Shown: one piece after another, positions 36,126-49,084 of the stretch
Position numbering within the stretch: the stretch's first letter is position 1
Layout of the letters: the number at the start of each line of letters is the position of its first letter
From: Nemania diffusa
Taxonomy: Eukaryota > Ascomycota > Sordariomycetes > Xylariales > Xylariaceae
Direction of reading: 5' to 3'
Length of the DNA stretch: 64,000 nucleotides
NCBI GenBank assembly: GCA_038501195.1
Contig: JBBPUQ010000001.1
Span: 6,262,001 to 6,326,000, forward strand
Program-made: the position numbers and the translations under genes
Notes under the pieces: model-generated
The model's database searches: none
What the model saw: the letters and a program-made list of their open reading frames with translations, nothing else
Told to the model about the DNA's origin: nothing

Positions 36126-37678
36126 ATGGCTGTTACAAAGCGTTCGGTATGACTATGTTTTCATTTTATGCTTGTCGGTGCTAATAGCTGTCTCCTTACA
36201 CTATAGTCTTTGGTTCTTGAAACCGCCCGTCAAGCCCTAAGACAGGCTGAAAAACTTGTCAATTATCTTGAGGAGAACGGTTTAGAAGAGCCAAACTTTA
36301 CGGAGTCTTCTCCTCCTCATCCCGAGAATGAAGAATACGATGCCATTTGCACCGACTTGACTCAGGCTGCTGAGGATCTGACACTTCTTGCCAAGGGTCC
36401 CTTGGCATGGATTCGCACGTTTTGCTGCTATCACCATGACTTGGCTGCTTGGCAAGTAGCGTTGCGGTTCAAATACTTTACTACCGTGCCTCTCGGTAAA
36501 TCTATTTCTGTCAAAGAGATGGCATCTACGGTTGGTATGGACGAAGACCGCCTACGGCGCATCATGAAATTCTTGACAACTCAGCGATGCTTCCAGGAAT
36601 TAGAAGGTGATAGATTTGAGCATACTGCCTTGTCAGCCTTCATCGCAAGGAACAAGGATATCGAGCAATGCTTTGCTTTTGAGTATGTTCTTTTTATCCA
36701 TGCACATACATCTTGGAGATTAACAATACTTTTAGGGCGGACGAGATGTTTGAGGCAGCTTCACTCACTGCGGACTCAATCCAGAAAGCGCCATTTACAT
36801 CTGAGGCGAAGGATAGTGCCTTCAATCTTAGGTTTGGTACTTCACCTTATACATGGTACGCCGAGAACCCCGAGCGCGGGGCGCGATTCGCCTCTGCCAT
36901 GGCAGGCTATGTTCAAAGTTAGTCACTGTTTACTTGCAACTTTTCCTTTCTTAGTACTAATTAAAGCTAGTGAACCGGGACACTACTGAGTTACGTAACC
37001 GATTTCCTTGGGCTCAGCTCGGGAAAACGAAGGTTGTTGATGTCGGTGGCGGAAGCGGTCACGTTTCCATCTACCTAGCAACTGTAAGTCCGAGAACGAC
37101 GTATCATTATATTTTAACTCAATTAATAAAAACATGTAGGAATTTCCAAACCTAAGCTTTCTTGTTCAGGACGTGAACACTGTCATGCTTGAACAGGGCC
37201 CGAAACGCGCAGACTATCCTCCAGTCGAAGATAGAGTCGCTTTCATGCAGTACAGCTTCTATGAGCCTCAACCTGTCACTGATGCCGGGCTGTTCTTCTT
37301 ACGTCAAGTCATTCACAACTACCCGGATGACGTATGCGTCAAGATTTTCAAGTCGTTTGTTCCGGCCATGGAGAAGTGTTCTCCGCCTGCCAATCTGCTG
37401 ATCAACGACATGCTTCTACCCCCACCTAACGTAGAGCCAAAAGTCGAGGAGCATCACTTGAGACAGATTGACATTCACATGCTTAATGGATACGCAGCAA
37501 AGCAACGAACTTTGCTCGAGTTTGAAACGCTTCTGAAAGAAGCGGATCCGCGATTTGAGGTAAGCTGACTGATACTATGTGCTGGGGCTATAATGCGGAG
37601 CTAACACTTTGTTGATAGGTCGTGAAGGTCCATGGCAAGGGAGTCATGGGATTGTTAGAAGTGCAGCTCAAGCAGTGA
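36126..37678 (+). CDS. SAM-dependent O-methyltransferase
   Basis: Six exons (36126-36146, 36207-36682, 36736-36917, 36971-37083, 37140-37559, 37619-37678) with introns of 60, 53, 53, 56 and 59 nt encode 423 residues. The first exon has only seven codons (MAVTKRS) and is supported by a GTATGA donor, a CTAAT branch and a TATA box upstream. A winged-helix dimerisation domain (about 80-160) precedes the SAM domain with VVDVGGGSGHVS. The catalytic-base region is RQVIHNYPDD, and the family ending LLKEADPRFE spliced to VVKVHGKG closes the protein. It is a plant-type class II O-methyltransferase common in fungal clusters. Likely role: transfer of a methyl group to a hydroxyl of the polyketide product. 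Confidence 0.94.
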
Positions 37679-39868
37679 AACCGGAACTCGGCTTTATGGA
37701 ACTTAGCAAATAGATAGCTGGCAATAAACGCGTATTTTTAGACGTAAGAATGAGTACAAATGTTTACATTTCTGATCTTCACTACTGATGATGCTTCTTT
37801 ACCAATAATATGAATGTATTCTATCTATTGATGCCTGGCGGTTGTCGATCTGGAAACACAAACAAACAAGTTTCTGAATTTTATTTATGCCGGTATAGTC
37901 TTACATAATAATTAGTTCCAAACAAGGGTTGAGAAAAGCCTTATGTGGGCTTGGCACAACTTGGCCAGAGGCTCAAAAATATTATATAATATTACGCAGT
38001 ATATGTACTATAGTAATATTACAACAGTTATATATAGATTACTAGTGCATTGATTAGCGCAAGGTCCCCCACGGGCTGCCAAGAGCTCAGACCCTGGGGA
38101 GCCATGAGCTCACTTCGATCCTTGGGGTCTTGGTATTGGCCTGGGCTTTGAAAATTATACGATCAATATGAGAGTGAATCTTATTGACCGCTTAACTGCC
38201 TTCTCTATTATGGTTGCTATCCGGGTTATTAGTGGAGCACACTTATGCGGATACGCAGGCCAAGTAAACATCCGGTCTTTAGTGAAACTTGTTGATTTTG
38301 ATAGTATAATGGGGTTCTCTATACGCACTGTACATAACATAATATTCCTAGTCCCTACTATATTTGCTCATCAAATAAGACTACTTTGTAGATCGATAAG
38401 CATGAATTGAATTACTAAGATGATTTTCATCTACCGGTACATCACTTCTGTGCTGGCAATGATTAATAAACTTGGGTAGAATGTGTGACAAGATCGCATA
38501 TTCCTCCCCCGATGTAAGCATCAAAACAACGCGTATAATAGGGAGCCAAGCCGGCTGAGTCAGATTTTAAACTACCCCTGCATAATCTACGATCTTTGTC
38601 TTGGTAGGATCTATTCTATACTCGGAATAATCTCGACCAGTGAACCATACAACCGACTTTTCGGGACGAATAACTACGGAAGTGCTTGGTCCTTACGATG
38701 CTGCCGTTGCTATCTATCCCAGCCCTCTATTTGTCCGTGTCACCTTATCAGTGCTTGCGGCCGCATGACCGGTGTCTTATCTATGCTAGACGAGAGAAGC
38801 ACCTGGTCGAACGGAAGAAAAGCTTCTACAGGATACAATACTGTCCAATCAGGTACCATATGTTGAAGCTTGTCGTGCAGCGGCCTTAAAAACCTCCTAT
38901 CCACAGTTCCTCGGCACTTGTAATAGCGGTTGCGGACCATTTGTCAAGCAATGCATGAAACCTGGCCTCCTAGATTGGCTACTACAGTTAGCCGATTTCT
39001 CCCTGTTTTATGTCACATCGTGGATCTATTTCGATGAGGTAGGTATAGGTAAGGAGCGTTTGTATAGGTACTACTCCGTACATATGTAGCTTGATAATAT
39101 GCGGTGTCCTTCCGCTCGCAAGAAGTGGATAGGGGCGTGTATAGAGAAAATACCCACCGCCCCGCAGCAAGGGCCCCAGGCCCTTTCGGCATGCGAGATG
39201 CGTGGCAAGGTTTAAAGCCTTGTGTACGACCCGAGAATAAGAATGTACTGGTACAAACACGTAGATACGCCGAGGCTCTGCAATGCTGACGTGAGAGGCA
39301 TCTCCTATTGGTAGTCTTCAAGATATAACAAATAATTTGTCTAATATCCACTACGGCTTCATGAGGGAGAAATATGCATGTCTCAGCTTAACCTCGAGAA
39401 TGCAGTACGACGACAGTGAGCATGGGCATGCGTGCTTGATCGACAATTCTGATAACGATGTGGGCTTCATGTGCTAGGGATCCGAACAAGCGTAAAAGTG
39501 GTCAGGAGACGGGATCTTGGATAGGAGAGGACTGCATTTGGAAATAGAGAAAGAGCATTGAATGGGAAAGAGCCGAATTGCTCCCCGGATGGCATGCTAG
39601 CTTTTGCCGTTAGAGGTGACGCAAGAGGCCGCGAAAGACGGTCAGTGGGTTCAACTCTCGCGATGAGATTTACATAAGAACTAGAAGACACTGTAGTCCG
39701 TAGGGATATCTTGGTTATCTGGCAATATAGTTTCTCACTACAAGTGCTTCCTTCTTTTCAACAAAGGCTCAACTTTGAACCATATAAAAATTACTACATT
39801 CAACCCCGAACATACACCAAGACTATCTAGATAGCAAGTCTTCCAAAACACAATTGATTTTTGAAAAT
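37679..39868. other. Intergenic region upstream of the PKS gene
   Basis: No gene is supported over 2.2 kb; frames are below 115 codons without signatures. The last 200 bases hold the PKS promoter. Confidence 0.6.
39783..39790 (+). promoter_or_regulatory. TATA box of the PKS gene
   Basis: TATAAAAA 86 bases upstream of the ATG at 39869, followed by a CA-rich leader. Confidence 0.65.
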
Positions 39869-42800
39869 ATGGCACAATCATCATCACCACTTTTAGACCC
39901 CCCTCTTTCTTCATGCCCGGAACCAATTGCTATTGTTGGAATGGGTAACTACCCCTTCGGCTTTGAGCCTGACCCTTCTAATAAAAATATGCTGATGGTC
40001 TTGTCATAGGATGCCGGTGGCCAGGTGGCGTCCGGAACCCATCGCAGTTATGGGATCTACTCAAAGAAGAACGAGACGGCTGGTCTGAGTTCTCCAAAGA
40101 CCGTATCAATGTGGATGGCTTCTATCATCCAGATGGTCAACGCCCAGGAAGTATGTACACAAGGGGCGGCCACTTGTTAAAAGAAGATACAAGAGATTTT
40201 GATCATAGTCTCTTCGGCATCTCGGCGTTAGAAGCAATGGCTTTAGACCCGAGTCAGCGAAAGCTGATTGAAGTTACTTATGAAGCTGTAGAGAGTGCTG
40301 GGGAGCCACTTGACAAGTTTTTTGGTTCGAGGACAGGCGTGTTTGTTGGGAATTTTAACAACGAGCATCAGATCATGCAGTACCGAGATCCGGACAACAC
40401 ATTGCCTTATGTTGTCACGGGCGGTGGTCCGACGATTTTAAGTAATCGTATCAACTATGTTTTTAACCTCACGGGGCCGAGGTGAGACACTATCTCAACA
40501 GTAACTTATCCATGCCACTCGTTGATACTAACTTGGATATAGTCTGATGGTCGACACTGCTTGCTCTGCATCTATGTATGCTTTGCATTTGGCCGTGACA
40601 TCTATTCGGAATGGGGATTGTGACGCCGCCATCGTAGCTGGTGCCAATGTCATACTCGGCCCGGATAATCAATTATTCACAACTAAGCTCGGAGCGGTGT
40701 CACCAACATCTCGTTGCCACACTTTTGACATCGCAGCTGATGGATACTCACGAGCAGAAGGCTTCGGCGCCATATATCTGAAAAAGCTCTCGGATGCCGT
40801 AGCTCAGGGCGACCCCATCCGCGCCGTTGTGCGTGGCACATCGTTTAATGCCAATGGCAAAACAGGTGGTATTTCTCACCCGAGTCCCGACGGCCAGGAA
40901 GCTGTCATCCGGCAAGCTTACAAAGCTGCTGGTGGTCTCAACCCGGATCTCACTGGCTACGCTGAGGCCCACGGAACGGGTACACCGGTGGGAGATCCTA
41001 TTGAAGTGTCAGCTATTGGGCGTGTCTTCTCCGCTGGACGGAAACACGACCCCCTATTGATCGGATCGGTAAGCCACTCTTTTCAAGATCCGGCTTCATA
41101 GCTTCCCTCGCTAACTCATTATTTTAGATCAAGCCGAACCTTGGGCACAGCGAAGCTGCCAGTGCCATGTCTCAAATCATGAAAGCCATATTGGCGATGG
41201 AGCATGGGGAGATCCCTGCAACTATCAGAATCAAGGAGTTCAACCCCGCGATTGACTTTGAGACAGCGAGGGTCAAAGTTGTCACAAAGATGACTCCTTG
41301 GCCTAGTAATCGTCTCCGGCGAGTGAGCATCAATAGGTGAGAACACCTCCTTGGCGGGCACAACATATTACTAGTTTCCCCAAACTTGGCCAATGGCATG
41401 AGAAAGGTACTGACAGTGGTACAGTTTCGGATATGGTGGCGCAAATGCACATGCAATCTTAGACCATCCAAGTGTAATCATTCCCGGCTATGAACTTCGG
41501 GGTCTTCCTTTGTCGTACAGCAAGGGACACTCGAATGGTCATGCGAACGGCAGTGCCAATGGAAATGGTCATGCGAACGGGAATGGCCGCGCCAATGGAA
41601 ATGGCCATGCCAACGGTAACGGCAATGGTAAGAGCGAGGATCCGTTGTCCTGGTCGTCTGAGCGAATCAAGCTGTGCCAGACCGAAAAAGCCGGTGTTCG
41701 GCAACACATCCTGCTACCGGTCTCCGCCCATGACGAGAACGCACTGAAAGCAAACCTGGCAGCAGTAGCGAAGTCCCTAGACAAGTACGATCTGGCAGAT
41801 CTACTTTACACCCTCGGGTGCCGAAAGTCAACATTTGCCCGCCGCGCATTCGCTATTGTGGACTCCGGGGCACTAACAGCGGAGCTGGACCCGGATTCGG
41901 TCATCACCGGAAAGGCACCGAGTACTCCTATGAAGCGAATTGGCTTCGTTTTTACTGGGCAAGGGGCTCAATGGCCACAGAGTACGTCCGTCGATTTTCT
42001 TCTCCTTGCGTCCTCGTTGCTATTCGGACTGAATTGCATTGCTGACCTATCCCATCGCAGTGGGCGTTCAATTAATTCATGAATATGCTGTATTTCGAAA
42101 CACGATAAGATACCTGGACAACGTGCTCAGCAAGCTGCACCTTAAACCCAGCTGGTCGATCGAAGAAGCGCTTTTGGAGCCCGCAGCTACCAGCCAGATT
42201 CAAAATCCAGCCTTCTCACAGACCATCTGTACCGCTCTGCAAATTGGATTAGTAACTCTACTAAGACAATGGGGTATCGAACCTGTGGCCACAGTCGGGC
42301 ATTCCTCAGGCGAGATTGCAGCAGCGTATACTGCAGGACGTTTGAAAGCGAGCGAAGCTATTGTTCTCGCTTACTTCCGCGGTCAAGTAGTCATTACCAA
42401 TCAACGCAAAGGGTTGATGATGGCTGTCGGTATCGGAGAGGCCGAAACTAGACCTTATCTTGAGGGGATAGAAGGCGATGTCAAGATCGCGGCGGTGAAC
42501 TCCCCCAATAGTGTCACGCTATCCGGCGAACCAGACGCCATCACGAAGCTGAGCAAAACAATGACCGAAGCTGGTATTTTTGCTCGTGTGCTGAAGACAG
42601 GCGACAACGCATATCATTCGCATCATATGGCAGCTCTTGGCCAGCCATACGAAGATCTCGCGACAGAGGGTCTCAAAGAAGTCGGCTCAATCATAGAGGC
42701 CGAACCTCCGAACTCTCGGGTTAGGTGGTTCTCTTCGGTGACGTTGAAGGAAGAGTCAGAAGTATCCCCTGCTTACTGGCGACGTAATTTGGAGTCTCCT

Positions 42801-45800
42801 GTGCTCTTCTCTACCGCAGTCGAGAGACTCGCGTCAAACGAGCCAGTCGATCTTCTGATCGAGATCGGGCCTCATCCAGCATTAGGTGGCCCCGTTAAGC
42901 AGATACGCTCCGAACTGGAGAGCCGCGGCATCAAGCTGCCTACCTGTCTGGGATCACTTCGTCGGGGTGAGCACGACGTCAAAAGCATGCTGACCCTCGC
43001 CGGTAATCTCTTCATCAACAATGCGCCGATCGACCTCGTGGCAGTGAACGCTAACGAGAAGTTGGAGAATGGGACGATAAAATTCTCCCACGGGTTCCCT
43101 TGCATTGATTTACCCCAGTACAACTACTCTTACCCGGAACAGCCCGTCCATTACGAGAACCGTTTCAATAGAGAGTATCGCCTGAGGAAGCACCTGCCGC
43201 ATGACATACTCGGCGCCCGAATTCCTGGGGGTTCAAGAACACATCCGCAATGGAGGAATGTGCTCCGTTTGAAGGATCTCCCATGGCTAGAAGATCACAA
43301 GCTTCTTCCGCACGCTGTCCTACCGGGAGCAGCTTACCTCACCATGGCGATTGAGGCGGTCACCCAGCTGCACTACGAGAACGAAGATGCGGAACCGATC
43401 AAGTCTTTCAAGCTCCGTCAAGTTGCGATCAACTCCGCGCTCCGTGTAGAAGACACCGAGCTTGGTGTTGAAACGGTGCTAGACATGGAAAGATTACCCC
43501 TAAACAACGCAGCAGTCATGTCGCAGTGGTACAAGTTCACTATCGGTTCGATACTTCCCAACTCCGACACATGGACTCAACACTGCGCTGGCATCATATC
43601 AGTGACGACCACAGAGTCTACAATCGACAAGGACCATCAACTGCGACCCGATCCTCGCTCCAGATCACTCGACATGTCGCGTTGGCATAAGAGGTTCTGG
43701 GAGGCTGGCCTGGGGTATGGCCCAGCATTCCAAGGATTGTCAGAACTGAAGGCTTACCGCGGAACCAACACTGCGAGTGCCAAAGTCGCGCTCAACCCTA
43801 CTCCTAACTTTAAGAATGAGTCGCGTTACCCTATTCACCCGGGAACTTTGGACACGATGATTCAGTTGGCCTTGATCTCATGTCACGCAGGTCAAGTCGA
43901 AAGATTCGAGAAAGCATTCGTACCGATATTTGCGGATGATGTCACGGTATGGGTGCCAGAGGCCAACCAGCCCCAAGGTCTGGGAGTAGCAAGTGGCGAG
44001 ATAGTTGGCCTTCGAAGCATGTACTCTCGGGTTCAGCTCTACAGCTTTTCCGGGTCTCCACTTCTTGACATAGGAGAGCTGAAATGCGTCACGTACGAGG
44101 GTATAGAGGATGAGAGTGCGTCAGGCGCCATACGGGAACCATACTGGCGGCCGGTAGCTAGGCCTGACATCGGTACCTTGGCGCCTGCCATTGCAAAGGA
44201 CATGTTTCCAGCCCAGGAAATTGACCAAGCGACCATCACCGCGCTGGAGACTATGTCAGCACATGTTCTTGCGAGTATCGGAGACACACTCCAAAGCCAC
44301 GTGATTGAGGACAAGACTCAGAACCACGATGCATTCGCGGAGTGGGTTAGATCATGGAACAATTCTTCCGATCAGCATCCTACTCAGCGTCTCAGCAAGA
44401 CTGAAAGAGTAGCCGAAATTCAGAGACTATCTATGTCAATGAAAGATGTTCCCGAAGCCAAATGTCTTGCGGCACTGCATGAGAATTTAGACAGCGTCTT
44501 GAAGGGAGATACCAACAGTATCAAGGTGCTGATGGAGAGCAACTTGATGACCGAGTTTTTCTCGTCAGGTATCTCTCTACAGGGAGGGTACACCCAGCTT
44601 CAACACACGGTAGACCTGTTGGGGCACAAGAATCCTCGCATGAGAATATTAGAAGTCGGCGCCGGCACAGGAGGCGCAACTTCGGCAGTATTGGCCACAC
44701 TTGCATCGAAGTCGGCATCAAAGAGACTCCAAGAATATGTCTTCACCGACCATGCAAGCTGGGCGATCCCAGAAGCACAATCACGATTCTCAGGCCAGGA
44801 CGCGTTGACGTTCCAAACACTTGACATCCTCCAGGATCCCATTTCCCAGGAGTTTGAAGGTCAGTCTTTTGACTTGGTCATTGCTACGGGCTTGAGCGAA
44901 CTTCAAAGCCCCGCGACAGCTTTAAAGCATATCAAATCCCTACTTAGACCCTCGGGATCGGTTGTCTTGCTTGAAACCACGAGCCCGACTTTGACATCGG
45001 AGATTCTTTCTCGTACCCTAACTGGCAGATGGGAGCAAGAGCCAATAAGTCTACCGGAATCTGAGTGGGAAAGAATCCTACAGGAGTGTGAATTCTCGGG
45101 TGTCGATATTTCTCTCCAAGATGTGAGTAACACTCAAAGCCTCGCTGACATATTGCTAATTATGACGTAGTATACGAAAGATCAGCACATGACGACTGTA
45201 ATGCTATCGAAAGCCCCTACTACAAAAGTAGAATCTTCGAAGGCCTCATCCGACGACGTATTTCTTGTCTACAGAGATTCGTTACCGCTGCTGGCCGAAG
45301 CAGTTGCCAAGATCTTAACAGATGGAGGCCGTAACGCTATCCCCGTTGAACTTTTCTCTGGCGAGACTATTCCTAAGAATTCCTCTGTTATTAGCTTCAT
45401 TGATGTCGACGGCTCACTTCTCACCTGCCGCGATGAGGGATATTTCAAAGCATTGCAGACAGTCGTTTCGAACGTGTCAGAAATGGTATGGGTGGCGGCT
45501 GACTTGACAATCCACGGGGAATCATCTATCATGAAGGGCGTGCTGCGATCCATTGCCACCGAGAACGTCTTATCAAAGTACGCGTTCATCGAGTTGGATC
45601 ATAGCCAACATACCTCACACCCCAGAACCGCCGAGCTCATTACTCACAAGCTCAGCGAATTGCAAACATCACCATCATCTGAGACTGTGGATCTCGAATC
45701 AGTGCTTCGAGGGGGTGTCCTCTACATCGAACGTCTGTTACCCGAGGCGACGTTAAACGAGCATTTTAACTTGCGCAACGGGCAGAAGAGTGAAATTCAG

Positions 45801-48200
45801 GAGCTCCCCATGGGTCAGAATGGGCCACTAATGGCACGGTATGGACAGCCTGGACTGCTCTCATCGCTATATTTCACCGCCGACCCGAGCTTCAACGAGC
45901 CACTGAACGGTGACTCGATTGAAATAAAGACCCAAGCCATTGGACTCAATATGAAAGATCTCGCTGTAGCCACGGCAAGATTCGATTTGGATAAGTTGAG
46001 TACGGAAGGAGCTGGTATAGTGACACGAGTCGGCTCGGGTGTGGATTCTTTCAAGATAGGTGACCGAGTCTTTGGAATGATCCCTGGCAACATGGGTAAC
46101 TACCTGCGATCTCCGGCTTCCCTAGTTACACGAATTCCAGAGGGCCTGTCGTTCGAAAGCGCGGCATCGATGCCGGTTGTGTACCTAACAGCGATATACG
46201 CATTCCGACATCTAGCTCACCTGAGCGCCGGCGAGTCCGTTCTTATCCAATCGGCAACCGGCGGTCTTGGAATGGCAGCTATTCGGATAGCTAGGTTACA
46301 AGGAGCTGAGATCTATGCCACTGTAGGCACTGCTCAGAAGCGTAAAGTGCTCACCGAGGAGTTCGGTATCCCGGATGACCGCATCTTCAACTCCCGGGGC
46401 ACGAGTGCAATAGATCAGATCCTCCAGGCCACGGGCCAGAGAGGCTTCGACGTGATTTTAAGCAGCGCCGGCGGAGATTCGATGCATGAAATGTGGAGAT
46501 GCATTGCGCCACTTGGACGCTTCATCGATGTCGGCCGTACAGATGTTCTCGGGGGTGGTAGACTCGGGCTTGAAGTATTCAAGAGAAACGCTACTTTCTC
46601 GTCGTTTGATCTGGGCCTCGTCTATCGCCAGAGGCCTGATTTGATTTCTAAGTATGTTCTCACCCTTATTATCCCTAATCAACGGGGCCTTTGGACTGAC
46701 AGGACATAGATTGATGGGGGAGATGACACAGCTCCTCGAGAGTGGGGTGATCGGCCCCATTGAGCATTTGACCACGTATGATATCTCACAGCTAGAGTCC
46801 GCCTTGACGACTTTCTCCAAAGGGTTACATACCGGAAAGTTTGTCATCACTTTCAATGATCCAGAGACACGCTTGAAGGTGAGCAACCCAACCATTACTA
46901 TACCTTGCCATACATGACAGGTCACCACTAACTGGTAGCAGATTTCCCGATCGGCGCCTCGGGCTATTTTTGATCCAAATGCGGCGTATTTGCTGGCTGG
47001 TGCACTCGGTGGGCTCGGACGAAGCTTGGCCGCATGGATGGTCGAAAGAGGGGCTCGGCACCTGGTGTTCTTATCTCGGTCTGGCATAGCTAAACCCGAA
47101 GCAGTTACGACAGTTGAAGAGCTCCTCGCGGCGGGTGCTGACCCAGAGGTGATAAGTTGCGACGTGACTGACAAAAAGGCATTGGTCTCCGCGGTAGCAA
47201 AGATTTCCTCGGCACGACAGATCAAGGGCGTGATTCACGCCGCAATGGTAGAAGGTGTAAGTGAATTATTGGCTCGTTTCATACGAAGGCCGAGACTCGC
47301 TGACAATGTTGAATCTAGGACGCACTATTCAGTAATGCCACCTGGAACCAGATACAGGGTGTGCTTGCACCCAAAGTCGCGGGCACAGTCAATCTTCATC
47401 ATGCCACAGAGCAGCTTCCACTCGACTTCTTCGTGATGACGTCCTCTATCGTGGGAACTGTGGGCACACCCAGTCAAGGAGCCTATACGGCGGCTAATGC
47501 GTTCCAAGACGCATTCGCTAAATTCCGACACGCGCAGTCTCTGCCGGCCACGTCCATCGGGCTCGGTTTGATCCTCGAGGTCGGATCTGTTAGCGCCTCT
47601 CTTGGGTTCCAGCAGATGCTTCAACGCAATGCTACGTACGGTGTTTCGGAGACGGAGTTTCTCCAGCTCTTCGAGGGGGCGCTGTGCGATTCGCAGTCCT
47701 CGCCGGTGGAAGAATCTTTGCTTGCTAAGATGGACCCCAGCAGTAAGGCACAAATGGTAACCGGGCTCGAGCCGGGCCGTTTTCTTTCCTATCTGGATAG
47801 TGGACGCGTCAATGACCTCGTATGGTACAATCGCACGAGATTCCAGGCCGTCCGGCAAGGAATCTCGGATCGCGCGCAAGCTCTCCTATCTGCGGGCGCC
47901 AACTCATCTGGGGGTGGCTCTTCTATAGCGCTACAGCTTCAGAATGCATCATCACCCGCGGAGAAATTGGACATCGCCCGAGCAGCCGTGACGGCACGTC
48001 TCGCCGAGCTTCTTAGCATCGAGGCTGACGACGTGGACTCGGACAAGCCAGTGTCACGATATGGTGTCGACAGCTTGGTGGCAGGTGAATTAAGAAATTG
48101 GCTTATCAAGACATTTGGGCTGGAGCTAACAATGCTCCAATTACTGAACAAGAGTACGAAGATTGAGGATTTGGTGAAAGGAGCGGCTGGTATTGAATAG
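39869..48200 (+). CDS. Highly reducing polyketide synthase (KS-AT-DH-cMT-ER-KR-ACP)
   Basis: Ten exons in phase (39869-39944, 40010-40481, 40543-41068, 41128-41336, 41425-41981, 42061-45122, 45171-46651, 46710-46878, 46939-47256, 47319-48200) encode 2583 residues. KS (about 18-435) has C190 in VDTACSAS, H326 in EAHGTGTP and H365 in NLGH. A Gly/Asn/His/Ala repeat linker (462-496) precedes AT (about 598-920) with S695 in GHSSGE. DH (about 990-1290) has H1026 and D1211. The C-methyltransferase (about 1400-1620) has ILEVGAGTGG. ER (about 1855-2180) has ATGGLGMAA, KR (about 2190-2480) has GALGGLGR and Y2346, and ACP carries S2542 in YGVDSLVAGE. All seven look functional. The enzyme builds a methylated, reduced chain from malonyl-CoA. 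There is no C-terminal release domain, so a trans-acting partner or spontaneous release is needed. Confidence 0.96.
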
Positions 48201-48583
48201 TAGACACTGATGATGCATGATAATTAGGTAGCGACTGGGTATTTTGGACATTTCGGGTGCGGCATTTTGCAAATCTTGACAGACAAATATTGGGTGTTTC
48301 CATACGGGCACCAAAGGCAGATGAATATATATCAGAACTATTCGTGTATTTGGAGACACGTTTGATTGTAAGGTGAAATAGCGATGTTGTAACTTGGAGG
48401 GGATACGGTGCTGTGGTGATGCGCAATCTTACAGCTACTGTAATTTCCCACCACACTCGTCAGCTGCGTGCCAGTGTTAATACCCCGACTGCCAGAACAC
48501 CAGCAGAATTCGCGGTCAATAGTCGACGTCATCATCCCTGGCACCCCGCACTGTAGAATTCCGACAAATTCGGATTATTATTT

Positions 48584-48733
48584 CGCTACATAAATAGTGG
48601 AATAGCGGGGATTCTCGCATAACTAAATACTACAAGATAGTCCAATGAAATCACAGTATTTGGCTCGGGTAATTGTTTTATTGGTATATCTTGCATATAC
48701 AGGATGCCCCGTTATTCCACTATTTATGTAGCG
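48584..48733. mobile_element. 150-bp element with about 27-bp inverted repeats
   Basis: The left end (48584-48610, CGCTACATAAATAGTGGAAT...) is an inverse match of the right end (48707-48733) with one mismatch. There is no coding capacity. It may be a small MITE or a solo inverted repeat, and lies about 380 bases after the PKS stop. Confidence 0.6.
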
Positions 48734-49084
48734 GCGCCGAATGGGTCTCTAAAGGGATAGACACGACTCACGATGTAAAAGACAGTATTTTTACACCAAA
48801 CTTACGCTTTACTCTTTAAAAAATAGTGTTTTAGAGGACCATCGGAGGCTCATTTTGAAAAAGGGTTGGTTGCCTCGGAGTTCGCGAGTATAGTGAGAAG
48901 TTGCCGTTAGACAGAACGGAGTGAAATGTATACTATCTACATTGGTAATAGGAGGCTCAGCAAGAATACTCTCGTCGTGGTCGATGGCTCTACCTATCTC
49001 CTATTGCACGGCCTCTTGGCGGAAATTAGTTTCCGGGTTATATCCATAGAGACTTTGAGTCTTGCATAATACAGGTGTACCCAC

